Positions 1 to 5,983 of a DNA stretch of 6,548 nucleotides are shown one piece after another. Source of the stretch: Gammaproteobacteria bacterium (GTDB taxonomy: Bacteria; Pseudomonadota; Gammaproteobacteria; Steroidobacterales; Steroidobacteraceae). Location: contig DAIDKA010000083.1 in the NCBI GenBank assembly GCA_027451085.1, positions 1 through 6,548 of the forward strand, written 5' to 3'. The notes below the pieces were generated by a model. It did no database searches and was not told where the DNA came from. It saw only the letters and a program-made list of their open reading frames with translations. Numbering within the stretch: the first letter of the stretch is position 1; each line of letters begins with the position of its first letter. The position numbers were made by a program, and so were the translations under genes.

Positions 1-789
1 TCCTTCAGGCCCAGAATGTTCGCCGCGGGCAACTTCCAGGGCATGAATGACCGGTTGCCGCCGCGGCCACCGAACAAGGCCACGGACCTCGACGTGCTCA
101 ACCGGCTGCTGGCCATGGGCGTCGACGTCAATCACCAGCTCACGCGCATGCGCCCCAACGGCAACGGCCGCGGCCGCTTCGAGGACTACATGATGCGCGG
201 CGGCACGACGCCGCTGATGATCGCGGCACTCGCCTACGACGATGAGGCGATCAAGATCCTGCTGGCGCACGGGGCGGAGGTCGACACGCCCAACGTGTTC
301 CAGATCACCCCGCTGATGGCCGCCGCCGGCATGGACGGTACCAACCGCCGCGCCTTCTTCGACCCCCGCAGCAAGGGCGAGGACGGGCAGGCCAAGGCGA
401 TCAAGACCATCGACCTGCTGATCGCTGGCGGCGCCAATGTCAACGCCCGTGTCACCAACAGCCATACCCACACTGCCACACTGGTCGCCTACGTCCAGGG
501 TCGGGACCACGAGGGTCAGACGGCGCTGTTCGCGGCCGCGGACGCCGGCTGGAACCGGGTGACCAAGGATTTGCTCGACCACGGCGCGGACCCGGCGGTG
601 CGCGACGACGATAACAAGCTGGCGCTCGACTACGCGCGCAAGCCCGCCCCGATCGGCCCACGGCCGATCCCGGAGACCGCAGCGATCAAGGCCGACCGCG
701 AGGCCACCATCCAGCTCCTGACCCAGGTCTCCGGACCCGTGAGCAACCCGCCGACGGCCAGCACCGGAACAACGCCCGCGGCTAATTGA
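1..789 (+). CDS. Ankyrin-repeat protein, C-terminal part (5' end outside window)
   Basis: The frame is open from the first base, so this is the C-terminal part of a longer protein; the ATG at 16 is probably internal. Counting from that Met, ankyrin units can be seen near residues 24-43, 63-95 (GTTPLMIAA followed by ILLAHGAEVD), 96-147 (ITPLMAAA, then LLIAGGANVNA), 167-199 (GQTALFAAA, then LLDHGADPAVRD), and a degenerate last unit from 200 (LALDYA). The third unit carries an insertion of about 20 residues (near 106-126) between its two helices, and about 20 extra residues (147-166) precede the fourth. The tail after about 237 is Pro/Thr/Ser-rich and looks disordered. Ankyrin repeats bind other proteins; no catalytic domain is visible here and the partner is unknown. 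The next gene starts 64 bp downstream on the same strand, so co-transcription is possible. Any signal peptide or N-terminal enzymatic domain would lie outside the window. Confidence 0.88.
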   Translation, partial: SFRPRMFAAGNFQGMNDRLPPRPPNKATDLDVLNRLLAMGVDVNHQLTRMRPNGNGRGRFEDYMMRGGTTPLMIAALAYDDEAIKILLAHGAEVDTPNVFQITPLMAAAGMDGTNRRAFFDPRSKGEDGQAKAIKTIDLLIAGGANVNARVTNSHTHTATLVAYVQGRDHEGQTALFAAADAGWNRVTKDLLDHGADPAVRDDDNKLALDYARKPAPIGPRPIPETAAIKADREATIQLLTQVSGPVSNPPTASTGTTPAAN

Positions 790-853
790 TCCGGGCTGCG
801 CCGCGCACCGCCGTCGCCGGACTCCGAGGCACGAACAACAGGCGGGAGACAGC

Positions 854-1771
854 ATGAACGCGAAGCTCAACCGGCGGCAGTTCCACGCGCATTGCGCAGC
901 ATTCGGCTTGAGTCTGCCGGGCATGGCTGCACTGGGCTCATCGGCCGCAGCGGCGGCGCCAACCCTGCACAGCGTGAAACTTGCCGGCGTGACCGTGCCG
1001 GCAGTGGGCCAGGGCGCGTGGCACCTCGGGCAGGGACGGCACCCCGCCGACGTCGAGGCAGCAGCGCTGCGCACCGGCCTCTCGCTCGGCATGACGCTGA
1101 TCGACACCTCCGGCAACTACGGCGCCGGCCGCTCTGAACAGTTCCTGAGCCGGATTCTCGCAGGCGACCGCAGCCGCACCTACCTGGTCTCCAAGGTGGA
1201 GGCCGACGAGGTGACCGGAGACGGCATTGCGCGCGCCTGCGACGCCAGCCTCGCGCGCCTGAGCACCGGCTACCTGGACCTCTACCTGCTGCATGCGCCC
1301 GTTCCAGCGGCGCAGCTCGCCGGGGTCGTCGCACAGTTCGAGCAGCTGCGCGCCGCCGGGAAAATCCGCGCGTGGGGCGTCTCCAACTTCAACACCGCCC
1401 TGATGCAGGCGCTGTTCCAGGTTCCAGGCGGCAGCCGCTGCGCCACCAACCAGGTGTACTACAGCCTGCGCGGCCGGGGTATCGAACAGGACCTGCTGCC
1501 CTGGTGCGCGCAGCACGGCATGCCGGTGATGGCGTACTCACCGCTCGGTGGTGACCACAACCTGCTGACCAGCGACCCGGTGCTGATGCGGATCGGCGCT
1601 GCGCATGGCTGCTCCGCGGCGGCCGTGGCGCTGGCCTGGACCATCCGCAGCGGGAAAGTCATCGCGATCCCGGAATCCGGCTCCCCGGAACACACCCGGC
1701 AGAACGCCGCGGCACTGTCCCTGACGCTCGCGCCGCAGCAGCTGCAGGCACTGGACGCGGCGTACCGGTAG
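854..1771 (+). CDS. Tat-exported aldo/keto reductase
   Basis: This is a 305-residue NAD(P)H-dependent aldo/keto reductase, which would reduce aldehydes or ketones; the substrate is unknown. The start is supported by a GGGAGA ribosome site at 844-849. Residues 1-35 look like a twin-arginine signal: N-R-R-Q-F at 6-10, a hydrophobic stretch, then an Ala-rich end before P36. The expected catalytic tetrad is present: D84 and Y89 in the DTSGNYGAGRSE segment, K114 in LVSKVE, and H147 in YLLHAP. Other family hallmarks are WGVSNFN, NQVYYSL, AYSPLGG and the C-terminal IPESGSPEHTRQN loop. In many relatives that loop begins IPK; here the Lys is Glu, which may alter binding of the NADP 2'-phosphate. It follows the ankyrin gene by 64 bp. 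A Tat signal suggests export as a folded enzyme with cofactor. The family call is secure; the export call is good but predicted by eye only. Confidence 0.9.
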   Translation: MNAKLNRRQFHAHCAAFGLSLPGMAALGSSAAAAAPTLHSVKLAGVTVPAVGQGAWHLGQGRHPADVEAAALRTGLSLGMTLIDTSGNYGAGRSEQFLSRILAGDRSRTYLVSKVEADEVTGDGIARACDASLARLSTGYLDLYLLHAPVPAAQLAGVVAQFEQLRAAGKIRAWGVSNFNTALMQALFQVPGGSRCATNQVYYSLRGRGIEQDLLPWCAQHGMPVMAYSPLGGDHNLLTSDPVLMRIGAAHGCSAAAVALAWTIRSGKVIAIPESGSPEHTRQNAAALSLTLAPQQLQALDAAYR

Positions 1772-1778
1772 GTGACAC

Positions 1779-2699
1779 TCAGCCCTTGACGCCCCTGAGG
1801 AAGGCGGCATTGGCTTCGATCAGCTCCCGCACGGAGCGCGCCCGCTGGCCGGTGAGCTTCAGTACATCGTCCGAGCGCACGTTGAGGTATCCCTCGCGGA
1901 TGGAGCGCTCGAAGCTCACCATGTCGTCGCTGTTCCAGGGAATGCCGGCCACCGTCTGGTCATCCACCGGATGACGCGGGATACCCAGCGTGTCGAAGTG
2001 CGCGTACATGCCCGCGTCGGTGGTTTCGACGAGCCTGACCGGGTGCCCGCTGACCTCGGACATCATGGCGGCGACTTCCTCGAAGCTCTCCAGGTTCGGC
2101 CCGGTGATGTCGTAGGCCTGGTTCTCGTGGCCGTCCTGGGTGAGCACGGCCAGGGCGCAGTTGACGCAGTCCTCGCGCCAGACCATGGCCTCGCGGCCGC
2201 CCGCGGTGCTGGTGAGCCACACGCCCGAGGCGATGAACCCGGGGCCGGCGTTGAGGATCATGGCATCGGCGTAATGGGCGTCGCGCAGGAAGGTCCAGGG
2301 GATCCCGCTCGCCCGGATCAGGTTCTCCGTCTCGCGGTGGTCCAGGGTCACGATGGCCGGGTTCTCCAGCACCGGATTGAGGAAGCTGGTGTAGACGATC
2401 TGCTGCGCCTTCGCCGCCACCGCGGCATCGACGGCCACCTTGTGCTGCACCACGCGCGCGCCCACGCGCGTGCCGGAGATCAGCATGACCCGGTCGGCGC
2501 CGCCCAGCGCCGCATGTATCGACTCCGGTTTGTCGAAGTCGCCATAGCGGATGATGCAACCCTGTCGCGCGCGTTCCTCCAGCTTTGCCGGGGTGCGCGT
2601 GATCAGGATGAGATCCGACGCCCGGCCCTGCCTGATGAGCTTGTCCGTGAGGGAGCGGCCGTACTGGCCCGAGGCGCCAAGGATTGCGATTTTGGTCAT
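1779..2699 (-). CDS. NmrA/QorB-like NAD(P)H-binding protein (atypical SDR)
   Basis: This 306-residue cytoplasmic protein has an N-terminal Rossmann fold with the glycine motif G8-A-S-G-Q-Y-G14 straight after the first strand. R35, in ITRTPAKL, sits where related QorB-type proteins carry an Arg that favours NADPH. Further family features are DRVMLIS (69-75), the YTSFLNP segment (103-109), a DHRETENLIRASGIPWTFLR segment (120-139) and a C-terminal substrate-binding region. I chose the ATG at 2699 over an in-frame start at 2774 because GGAAG lies 7 nt upstream (2707-2711) and the Rossmann strand begins immediately. Relatives include E. coli QorB quinone reductase and NmrA-type redox sensors; some members are enzymes and others only sense NADP(H), and the sequence alone does not decide between them. 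It converges on the reductase gene with 7 bp between the stop codons, and diverges from the gene at 2849. Confidence 0.87.
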   Translation of the reverse strand: MTKIAILGASGQYGRSLTDKLIRQGRASDLILITRTPAKLEERARQGCIIRYGDFDKPESIHAALGGADRVMLISGTRVGARVVQHKVAVDAAVAAKAQQIVYTSFLNPVLENPAIVTLDHRETENLIRASGIPWTFLRDAHYADAMILNAGPGFIASGVWLTSTAGGREAMVWREDCVNCALAVLTQDGHENQAYDITGPNLESFEEVAAMMSEVSGHPVRLVETTDAGMYAHFDTLGIPRHPVDDQTVAGIPWNSDDMVSFERSIREGYLNVRSDDVLKLTGQRARSVRELIEANAAFLRGVKG

Positions 2700-2735
2700 G
2701 AATTGTCTTCCGCAGGCCTGTAGCCGTAATTTTTT

Positions 2736-2799
2736 ATCTGCCTGATCATAGCCGAGCCCAGACAGCGGACGCATCTGCAGCTACCCGGGGTACATCTGC
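2736..2799. promoter_or_regulatory. Three ATCTGC copies in divergent intergenic region
   Basis: The 149-bp region between two divergent genes carries ATCTGC at 2736-2741, 2773-2778 and 2794-2799. The last two are part of a longer CATCTGC match and start exactly 21 bp apart, about two helical turns. Between them lies an inverted repeat, TACCC-G-GGGTA (2782-2792). This layout could be an operator controlling one or both genes. No regulator gene is adjacent, and a 6-mer can repeat by chance, so this is a candidate only. Confidence 0.25.
2745..2750 (-). promoter_or_regulatory. Possible -10 box (TATGAT) for the NmrA-like gene
   Basis: On the minus strand TATGAT matches the sigma-70 -10 consensus at 5 of 6 positions and lies 45 bp upstream of the start codon at 2699. 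No convincing -35 hexamer is found 16-18 bp further upstream, so the call is weak. Confidence 0.25.
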
Positions 2800-2848
2800 T
2801 GTTCTTGCGGCGTCAACGGCCAATCATCGGTGCACAAGGGAGAAAACC

Positions 2849-3781
2849 ATGACGATGTCAACCGCCCGACTGGGCGCGATCGTGGGCCTGCTGGCCAGCG
2901 CCCTGGCCGGCGCCCAGGACTGCAGCCGCGACTGCCTGCGGCACCATCTGGATGCATATCTCGCCGCAATCACCAGCCACAACCCCGGCGCGGGGGACCT
3001 CTGGGTGGGATTCCGCCAGACCGAGAACTCGGTGGTGATTCCCGAAGGGCAGGGCGCGTGGAAGGACATCACGGCCCTGGGCTCCGTGCAGCGCCGTTAC
3101 CTGGACCCGGTGCAAAGCCAGGCCGGCTACTTCGGCACGGTCTTCATGGGCAAGGAGGAAGCCGTGGTCGCCATCCGCCTCAAGGTGCAGCGGGACCAGG
3201 TGACCGAGGCCCAGTGGTTCATCGCCCGCAAGAGTGATCCCGGACTGACCGGCGAGCCCGGCAAGACACCGTTCAACCTCGACACCCTGCGCTCCACCCT
3301 GCCGGCCCAGCGGGTGGTGCCCAGGGCGCAGCGGATGCCCCGCGCAGTGATGCAGGCCGTGGTCAACTCCTATTTCGACGGCATCACCAGCCACAACGGC
3401 TACATCGTCAAGGGACATCCGGGCTGTTCACGCTACGAGAACGGCTTTCCGACCTTCAACTCGCCCATGAAGCCCGGCATGGACGTCGGCAACGACGGCA
3501 GGACCGACTGCCGCACCCAGGGCGATTTCGGCGTGGCGATTGTCGCCCTGCGCAACTTTTACGTGATCGACGAAGAGGCCCAGACGGTGATGGTCGAGGG
3601 ATTGTTCCGCCGCGAAGCCGGCAGCCCCAAGCGGCGCAATCATTTCACCGAACTGTTCCACCTGGATCACGGGAAGATCCGCGACATCCATGCGGTGTTC
3701 TACTACCCGCCGGACAGCCTCCCGGTGCCCAACTGGCCGCCGTACGACGGCCTGTTTGCGCTGCCGGCGAACTATCGGTAA
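2849..3781 (+). CDS. Secreted protein with two NTF2/SnoaL-like halves (DUF8021-like)
   Basis: This 310-residue protein has a likely Sec signal peptide at 1-22 (hydrophobic core AIVGLLASALA, cleavage probably after AGA before Q23). The mature part starts with C25 and C29; the only other cysteines are C193 and C221. Two halves share a helix motif: Y37-x3-ITSHNPG in the first and Y175-x3-ITSHNGY in the second, 138 residues apart. This suggests a duplicated alpha+beta fold of the NTF2/SnoaL type, in which a helix bearing this kind of motif opens each domain. Each half ends in a strand-rich stretch (for example VFMGKEEAVVAIRLKV, 98-113; HFTELFHLDHGKIRDIHAVF, 265-284). The resemblance to DUF8021 proteins is from memory. 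The function is unknown; the fold can bind or isomerise small molecules. The start has AGGGAGA 5 nt upstream; the Met at residue 3 is an alternative. It diverges from the NmrA-like gene. Confidence 0.82.
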   Translation: MTMSTARLGAIVGLLASALAGAQDCSRDCLRHHLDAYLAAITSHNPGAGDLWVGFRQTENSVVIPEGQGAWKDITALGSVQRRYLDPVQSQAGYFGTVFMGKEEAVVAIRLKVQRDQVTEAQWFIARKSDPGLTGEPGKTPFNLDTLRSTLPAQRVVPRAQRMPRAVMQAVVNSYFDGITSHNGYIVKGHPGCSRYENGFPTFNSPMKPGMDVGNDGRTDCRTQGDFGVAIVALRNFYVIDEEAQTVMVEGLFRREAGSPKRRNHFTELFHLDHGKIRDIHAVFYYPPDSLPVPNWPPYDGLFALPANYR

Positions 3782-3822
3782 CGGGTGACGGAACCCGACC
3801 ACGAACCGAGGCCCTCGGCTTC
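3782..3822. terminator. Two hairpins between convergent genes, possible bidirectional terminator
   Basis: The 49-bp gap between two converging genes holds two inverted repeats. The first is CGGGT (3782-3786) with ACCCG (3793-3797) around a 6-nt loop. The second is CCGAG (3806-3810) with CTCGG (3814-3818) around GCC, extendable by GAA/TTC with one bulged base to 3803-3822. Neither strand has a T-tract after the stem, so intrinsic termination would be weak; the position is the main support. Confidence 0.3.
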
Positions 3823-3830
3823 GTCGCCGG

Positions 3831-4637
3831 TCAGCGATCCGCCGTTCCGACCACCGGAAGATGCCCACTCTCACCCGTCGCAGACACAATTGCATCAATG
3901 ACTTCTGGCGCAGACAACGGCAGCTGCTCCAGCTCCGGACGTGCAAACAGGTAACCCTGAAACAGCCGGACGCCCAACGAGCGCAGGGCGCAGGCCTCCT
4001 CGATGGTCTCGACACCTTCGGCAACGACCGAGATATGCAGACTCGCACACAGGCCAATGATGGCGCCTGCGATCTTGTGGCGCACCGGGTCAGTGTGAAT
4101 GGAGCGGGTCAGGGCCATGTCGATCTTCAGCACATCGGGCTGAAAATCAGCCAGCATGTTCAGGCCCGAATGCCCCGCGCCGAAATCGTCGATGGCAGTA
4201 ATCATCCCCTGCCGCTTATATTCATTGAAGATCGATTGCAGGTGTCCCACATCGCGCGCCGGTTCGTTCTCGGTCACTTCGAACATGAGGCGATGAAGGG
4301 GAAAGCCGGTTCGCTGCGCGGCATCGAAGGTCTTCTGAAGGCAGGCCGCTGGCTGGTAGACGGCATTCGGCAAGAAGTTGATGCTTAACAGGCAGTCCAT
4401 TCCCAGCCGGGAGGCCAGTTCGATTGCCTTGACGCGACAGGCTTGATCAAAACTGTAGCGGTTTTCGGCGTTGATCTGATCGAGGACCGACAATGCGCTA
4501 CCGCCACCGACCGGGCGCACCAAGGCCTCGTAAGCGTAGGGCGCCGACGTCTCGATGTCGATGATCGGCTGGAACGCCATCGTGAAGGATGGAATCGGCA
4601 CGTCGCTGCGGCAGGCGCCGCATTTAACCTTGGCCAT
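3831..4637 (-). CDS. EAL-domain cyclic-di-GMP phosphodiesterase
   Basis: This 268-residue stand-alone EAL protein is predicted to hydrolyse the second messenger c-di-GMP to pGpG. The metal- and substrate-binding residues of an active EAL domain are present: E37 in EALVR, N87 in SINFLP, E120 in FEVTENE, D150-D151 in IDDFGAG, K171 in LKID, E207 in VAEGVE and Q227 in LFQGY. No GGDEF, PAS or transmembrane part is seen. The N-terminus has C6-G-A-C9 directly before the domain (FTMAFQPI begins at 18), which could bind metal or sense redox; I recall similar short N-terminal Cys pairs in related small EAL proteins. I chose the ATG at 4637 because GGAGGG lies just upstream; the in-frame ATG at 4664 has no ribosome site. 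Base composition is lower in GC (about 50-58% in sampled 60-base blocks) than flanking genes (about 68-70%). It lies 112 bp downstream of a tRNA gene on the same strand. Confidence 0.93.
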   Translation of the reverse strand: MAKVKCGACRSDVPIPSFTMAFQPIIDIETSAPYAYEALVRPVGGGSALSVLDQINAENRYSFDQACRVKAIELASRLGMDCLLSINFLPNAVYQPAACLQKTFDAAQRTGFPLHRLMFEVTENEPARDVGHLQSIFNEYKRQGMITAIDDFGAGHSGLNMLADFQPDVLKIDMALTRSIHTDPVRHKIAGAIIGLCASLHISVVAEGVETIEEACALRSLGVRLFQGYLFARPELEQLPLSAPEVIDAIVSATGESGHLPVVGTADR

Positions 4638-4668
4638 AAGCCCTCCACCGGCTGCGACAAGCATGGTA

Positions 4669-4718
4669 GCGGCCGCTTGGCACTCGCGCCAAGGCGCGAT
4701 GGTCTATTGTGCGGCCGC
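4669..4718. repeat. Paired GCGGCCGC palindromes with an intervening hairpin
   Basis: The 8-base palindrome GCGGCCGC occurs at 4669-4676 and again at 4711-4718. A 6-bp perfect inverted repeat, CTTGGC (4676-4681) with GCCAAG (4688-4693) around a 6-nt loop, lies between them and can be extended by two pairs with a bulge to 4674-4696. This falls in the 112-bp gap between the tRNA and the EAL gene. It could be the end of the tRNA transcript, but no T-tract follows, and GC-rich palindromes are common in such genomes. Confidence 0.35.
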
Positions 4719-4749
4719 TGTCACAGATCAGGAGGTAGCCAGGCAGGCA

Positions 4750-4823
4750 TGGAGCGGGTGATGGGAATCGAACCCACGTTAGCAGCTTGGGAAGCTGCAG
4801 TTCTACCATTGAACTACACCCGC
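4750..4823 (-). tRNA. tRNA-Gly, anticodon CCC
   Basis: A complete cloverleaf can be folded. The acceptor stem is GCGGGTG (4823-4817) with CACCCGC (4760-4754), followed by discriminator T and an encoded CCA (4752-4750). The D arm is GTTC/GAAC with the AATGGTA loop. The anticodon stem is GCAGC/GCTGC with loop TTCCCAA, which puts CCC at positions 34-36, so it reads GGG glycine codons. The T arm is GTGGG/CCCAT with loop TTCGATT and one G-T pair. The sequence closely resembles E. coli glyU. It is a single tRNA, not part of a cluster in this window. The 3' end faces the EAL gene. Confidence 0.97.
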
Positions 4824-4835
4824 GCCTGAACGGTG

Positions 4836-4841
4836 ATCTTA
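4836..4841 (-). promoter_or_regulatory. Probable -10 box (TAAGAT) of the tRNA-Gly gene
   Basis: TAAGAT on the minus strand lies 12 nt before the first base of the mature tRNA, giving a start site a few bases upstream of it. The -35 region at about 4858-4864 (TGGTTC/GGTTCC) is a poor match. An inverted repeat GGAAC/GTTCC (4858-4862, 4871-4875) overlaps this -35 region. Confidence 0.45.
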
Positions 4842-4898
4842 CGTCACTTGCCGGATCGGAACCACTGATCGTTCCTGCCTGCCGGCAGCGAGAGTTGC

Positions 4899-4927
4899 CA
4901 CCGCCGCGCTCAAAAAGCGGTACGGTG
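4899..4927 (-). terminator. Stem-loop after the DUF6515-like gene
   Basis: The plus strand reads CACCG-CCGC (4899-4907), a 9-base loop containing AAAAA, then GCGG-ta-CGGTG (4917-4927). On the minus strand this forms a 9-bp stem with a 2-nt bulge starting 6 nt after the stop codon at 4933, with TTTTT in the loop and not after the stem. A second palindrome, CTGCCGGCAG (4879-4888), follows. It is a plausible end of the transcript, separating that gene from the tRNA promoter. Confidence 0.35.
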
Positions 4928-4932
4928 CCTCC

Positions 4933-5883
4933 TCAATTCGTGCTGTATCCCCTCGCGTCGAGACACGCGATCATGGCGCGACGGTAGGCATCGGGATCAC
5001 CCGCGCCATTGCTGACATCGGCAGGATCGAACCCCGACTGCTGCACCGCCCAGGTGTGGCAGGCGTACTTGTCGCTGGCCTGCTGGTCCGGACTCTGGCC
5101 GTTGCGCGGATAGATATACAGGCCATCCGGCGAGCCCTGGGCCGCAGCGTCGGCCGGCGGCGGCGCGCCTGATGCGGCATCTGCATCACCATCGCCTTCC
5201 GCCTCGATGGCCCCGAGGTCCTCATCGGACAGCGTGGGCGGTGGTTCCGTGACGACATAGCCGTCATCCGGTCCGCTCCAGGTGTAGTAGACGTTATTGA
5301 CGTAGTAGTACGGCACCGCACCCCACCAGTAGGTCACATACGCGCCCGGCAGCACCGAGAGGAACAGCGGATAACTGCCGGTGTAGTACACCGGTGGCCA
5401 GTAACCCCCGTGCCAGTTGCCCCCATGCCAGGACCGCCCCGGCCCCAGGCCCGGCGGTGGTCCACGCCACGAGCCCCGATGGGGCCGGTACTGGCCGGGC
5501 CGGTACTGCCCCGGAAGAACGCCGCGATAGGCCGTCGTACTGCCAAAGCGCCTACCGGACTGAACAGCTGCATTGAAACCGGGCCCGCCGGGGTCGGGAC
5601 GGGCATTGCCTGAATTGAAAGCGGCGCCTCCTCCCGCAGGATCGCGCGGCGGCGGCGGCGCCTGCGGGCGAACGTTCAGGCGCGGCTCAGTCCGCCGTTG
5701 CGCTGCCGGACCTGGTGCCGGACGGGAAGCGCGCCCGGCATGTCCGGGAGCGGCGCGAGGCGCAGGGGCCGGTGGGGCAGCTGATGGTGGATGGTCGTCA
5801 TTCGCTTGCACCGCAACACCGGCCGCGGCCAGCAGCAGCGCCAGGGCTGCAACCGCGCTGGATCTTCCGGTGATCTTGCTCAT
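4933..5883 (-). CDS. Secreted Pro/Gly/Tyr-rich protein, DUF6515-like
   Basis: This 316-residue protein has a Sec signal peptide at about 1-27 (AVAALALLLAAAGVAV, then QA-N). A disordered Pro/Ala/Gly/Arg-rich segment (30-110) comes next. Short repeats follow: GQYRP twice at 125-134, and WHGGNWHGGYW at 152-162. Then there is an aromatic block with VYYTGSYPLFLSVLPGAYVTY and PYYYVNNVYYTW (165-202), typical of DUF6515-type envelope proteins. An acidic linker (219-236) leads to a C-terminal unit with YPRNGQSPDQQASDKYACHTW (258-278), QQSGFDP, and ACLDARGY near the end. C275 and C307 are the only mature cysteines and could form a disulfide. The function is unknown; location in the periplasm or outer envelope is inferred. 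I preferred the ATG at 5883 over an in-frame GTG at 5931 because the signal peptide begins there, although its ribosome site (GAGTGG) is weak. The family name is from memory of the motifs. Confidence 0.8.
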   Translation of the reverse strand: MSKITGRSSAVAALALLLAAAGVAVQANDDHPPSAAPPAPAPRAAPGHAGRASRPAPGPAAQRRTEPRLNVRPQAPPPPRDPAGGGAAFNSGNARPDPGGPGFNAAVQSGRRFGSTTAYRGVLPGQYRPGQYRPHRGSWRGPPPGLGPGRSWHGGNWHGGYWPPVYYTGSYPLFLSVLPGAYVTYWWGAVPYYYVNNVYYTWSGPDDGYVVTEPPPTLSDEDLGAIEAEGDGDADAASGAPPPADAAAQGSPDGLYIYPRNGQSPDQQASDKYACHTWAVQQSGFDPADVSNGAGDPDAYRRAMIACLDARGYSTN

Positions 5884-5916
5884 TAGCCACTCTGCACAGG
5901 GATTTACCCCCTGCCG

Positions 5917-5922
5917 ATTGTA
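5917..5922 (-). promoter_or_regulatory. Possible -10 box (TACAAT) for the DUF6515-like gene
   Basis: TACAAT on the minus strand matches the sigma-70 -10 consensus at 5 of 6 positions and lies 33 bp upstream of the chosen start at 5883. No clear -35 box is seen. If real, transcription would begin downstream of the alternative GTG start at 5931, which supports the shorter protein. Confidence 0.3.
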
Positions 5923-5943
5923 ACGCAGCACCGGGACGCACGC

Positions 5944-5964
5944 CGACAGCCACGGGGCTGGTCG
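5944..5964 (-). terminator. Stem-loop after the HDOD-like gene
   Basis: CAGCC (5947-5951) pairs with GGCTG (5956-5960) around a 4-nt loop, extended by CGA/TCG with one bulged base. It begins 19 nt after the stop codon of the gene at 5984 on the minus strand. No T-tract follows, so it is only a candidate terminator. Confidence 0.3.
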
Positions 5965-5983
5965 TGGCGAAGATCAACAGAAT

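Noticed and set aside
938..1516. Minus-strand open frame opposite the aldo/keto reductase
   Set aside because: It is fully contained in a gene with an intact catalytic tetrad; no ribosome site or domain signature was seen.
1960..2723. Long open frames on both strands (plus 1971-2723, minus 1960-2559) over the NmrA-like gene
   Set aside because: They are overlapping-frame artefacts of GC-rich coding DNA. Their translations are Arg/Gly/Pro/His-rich with no recognisable motif, while the NmrA-like frame has a clear Rossmann motif and ribosome site.
2858..3418. Minus-strand open frame of 186 codons opposite the NTF2-like gene
   Set aside because: It is a shadow of a gene that has a signal peptide, a ribosome site and an internal duplication.
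3428..4057. Minus-strand open frame spanning the ends of the NTF2-like and EAL genes
   Set aside because: It overlaps the 3' ends of two well-supported genes and its translation is Arg/Val-rich without motifs.
4669..4718. Two NotI-type palindromes considered as cloning or assembly-linker sequence
   Set aside because: They sit in ordinary native-looking intergenic sequence with a tRNA on one side and a gene on the other, and such 8-mers are expected at times in GC-rich DNA.
4443..4829. Plus-strand open frame running through the tRNA gene
   Set aside because: It covers the antisense of the EAL start and the whole tRNA. The MGIEPTLAAW-type peptide comes from the tRNA sequence itself, a common false ORF.
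5644..5662. GGC/GGCG-rich run considered as a simple repeat
   Set aside because: It lies inside the proline-rich coding segment of the DUF6515-like gene (Pro codons read on the minus strand) and is explained by protein composition.
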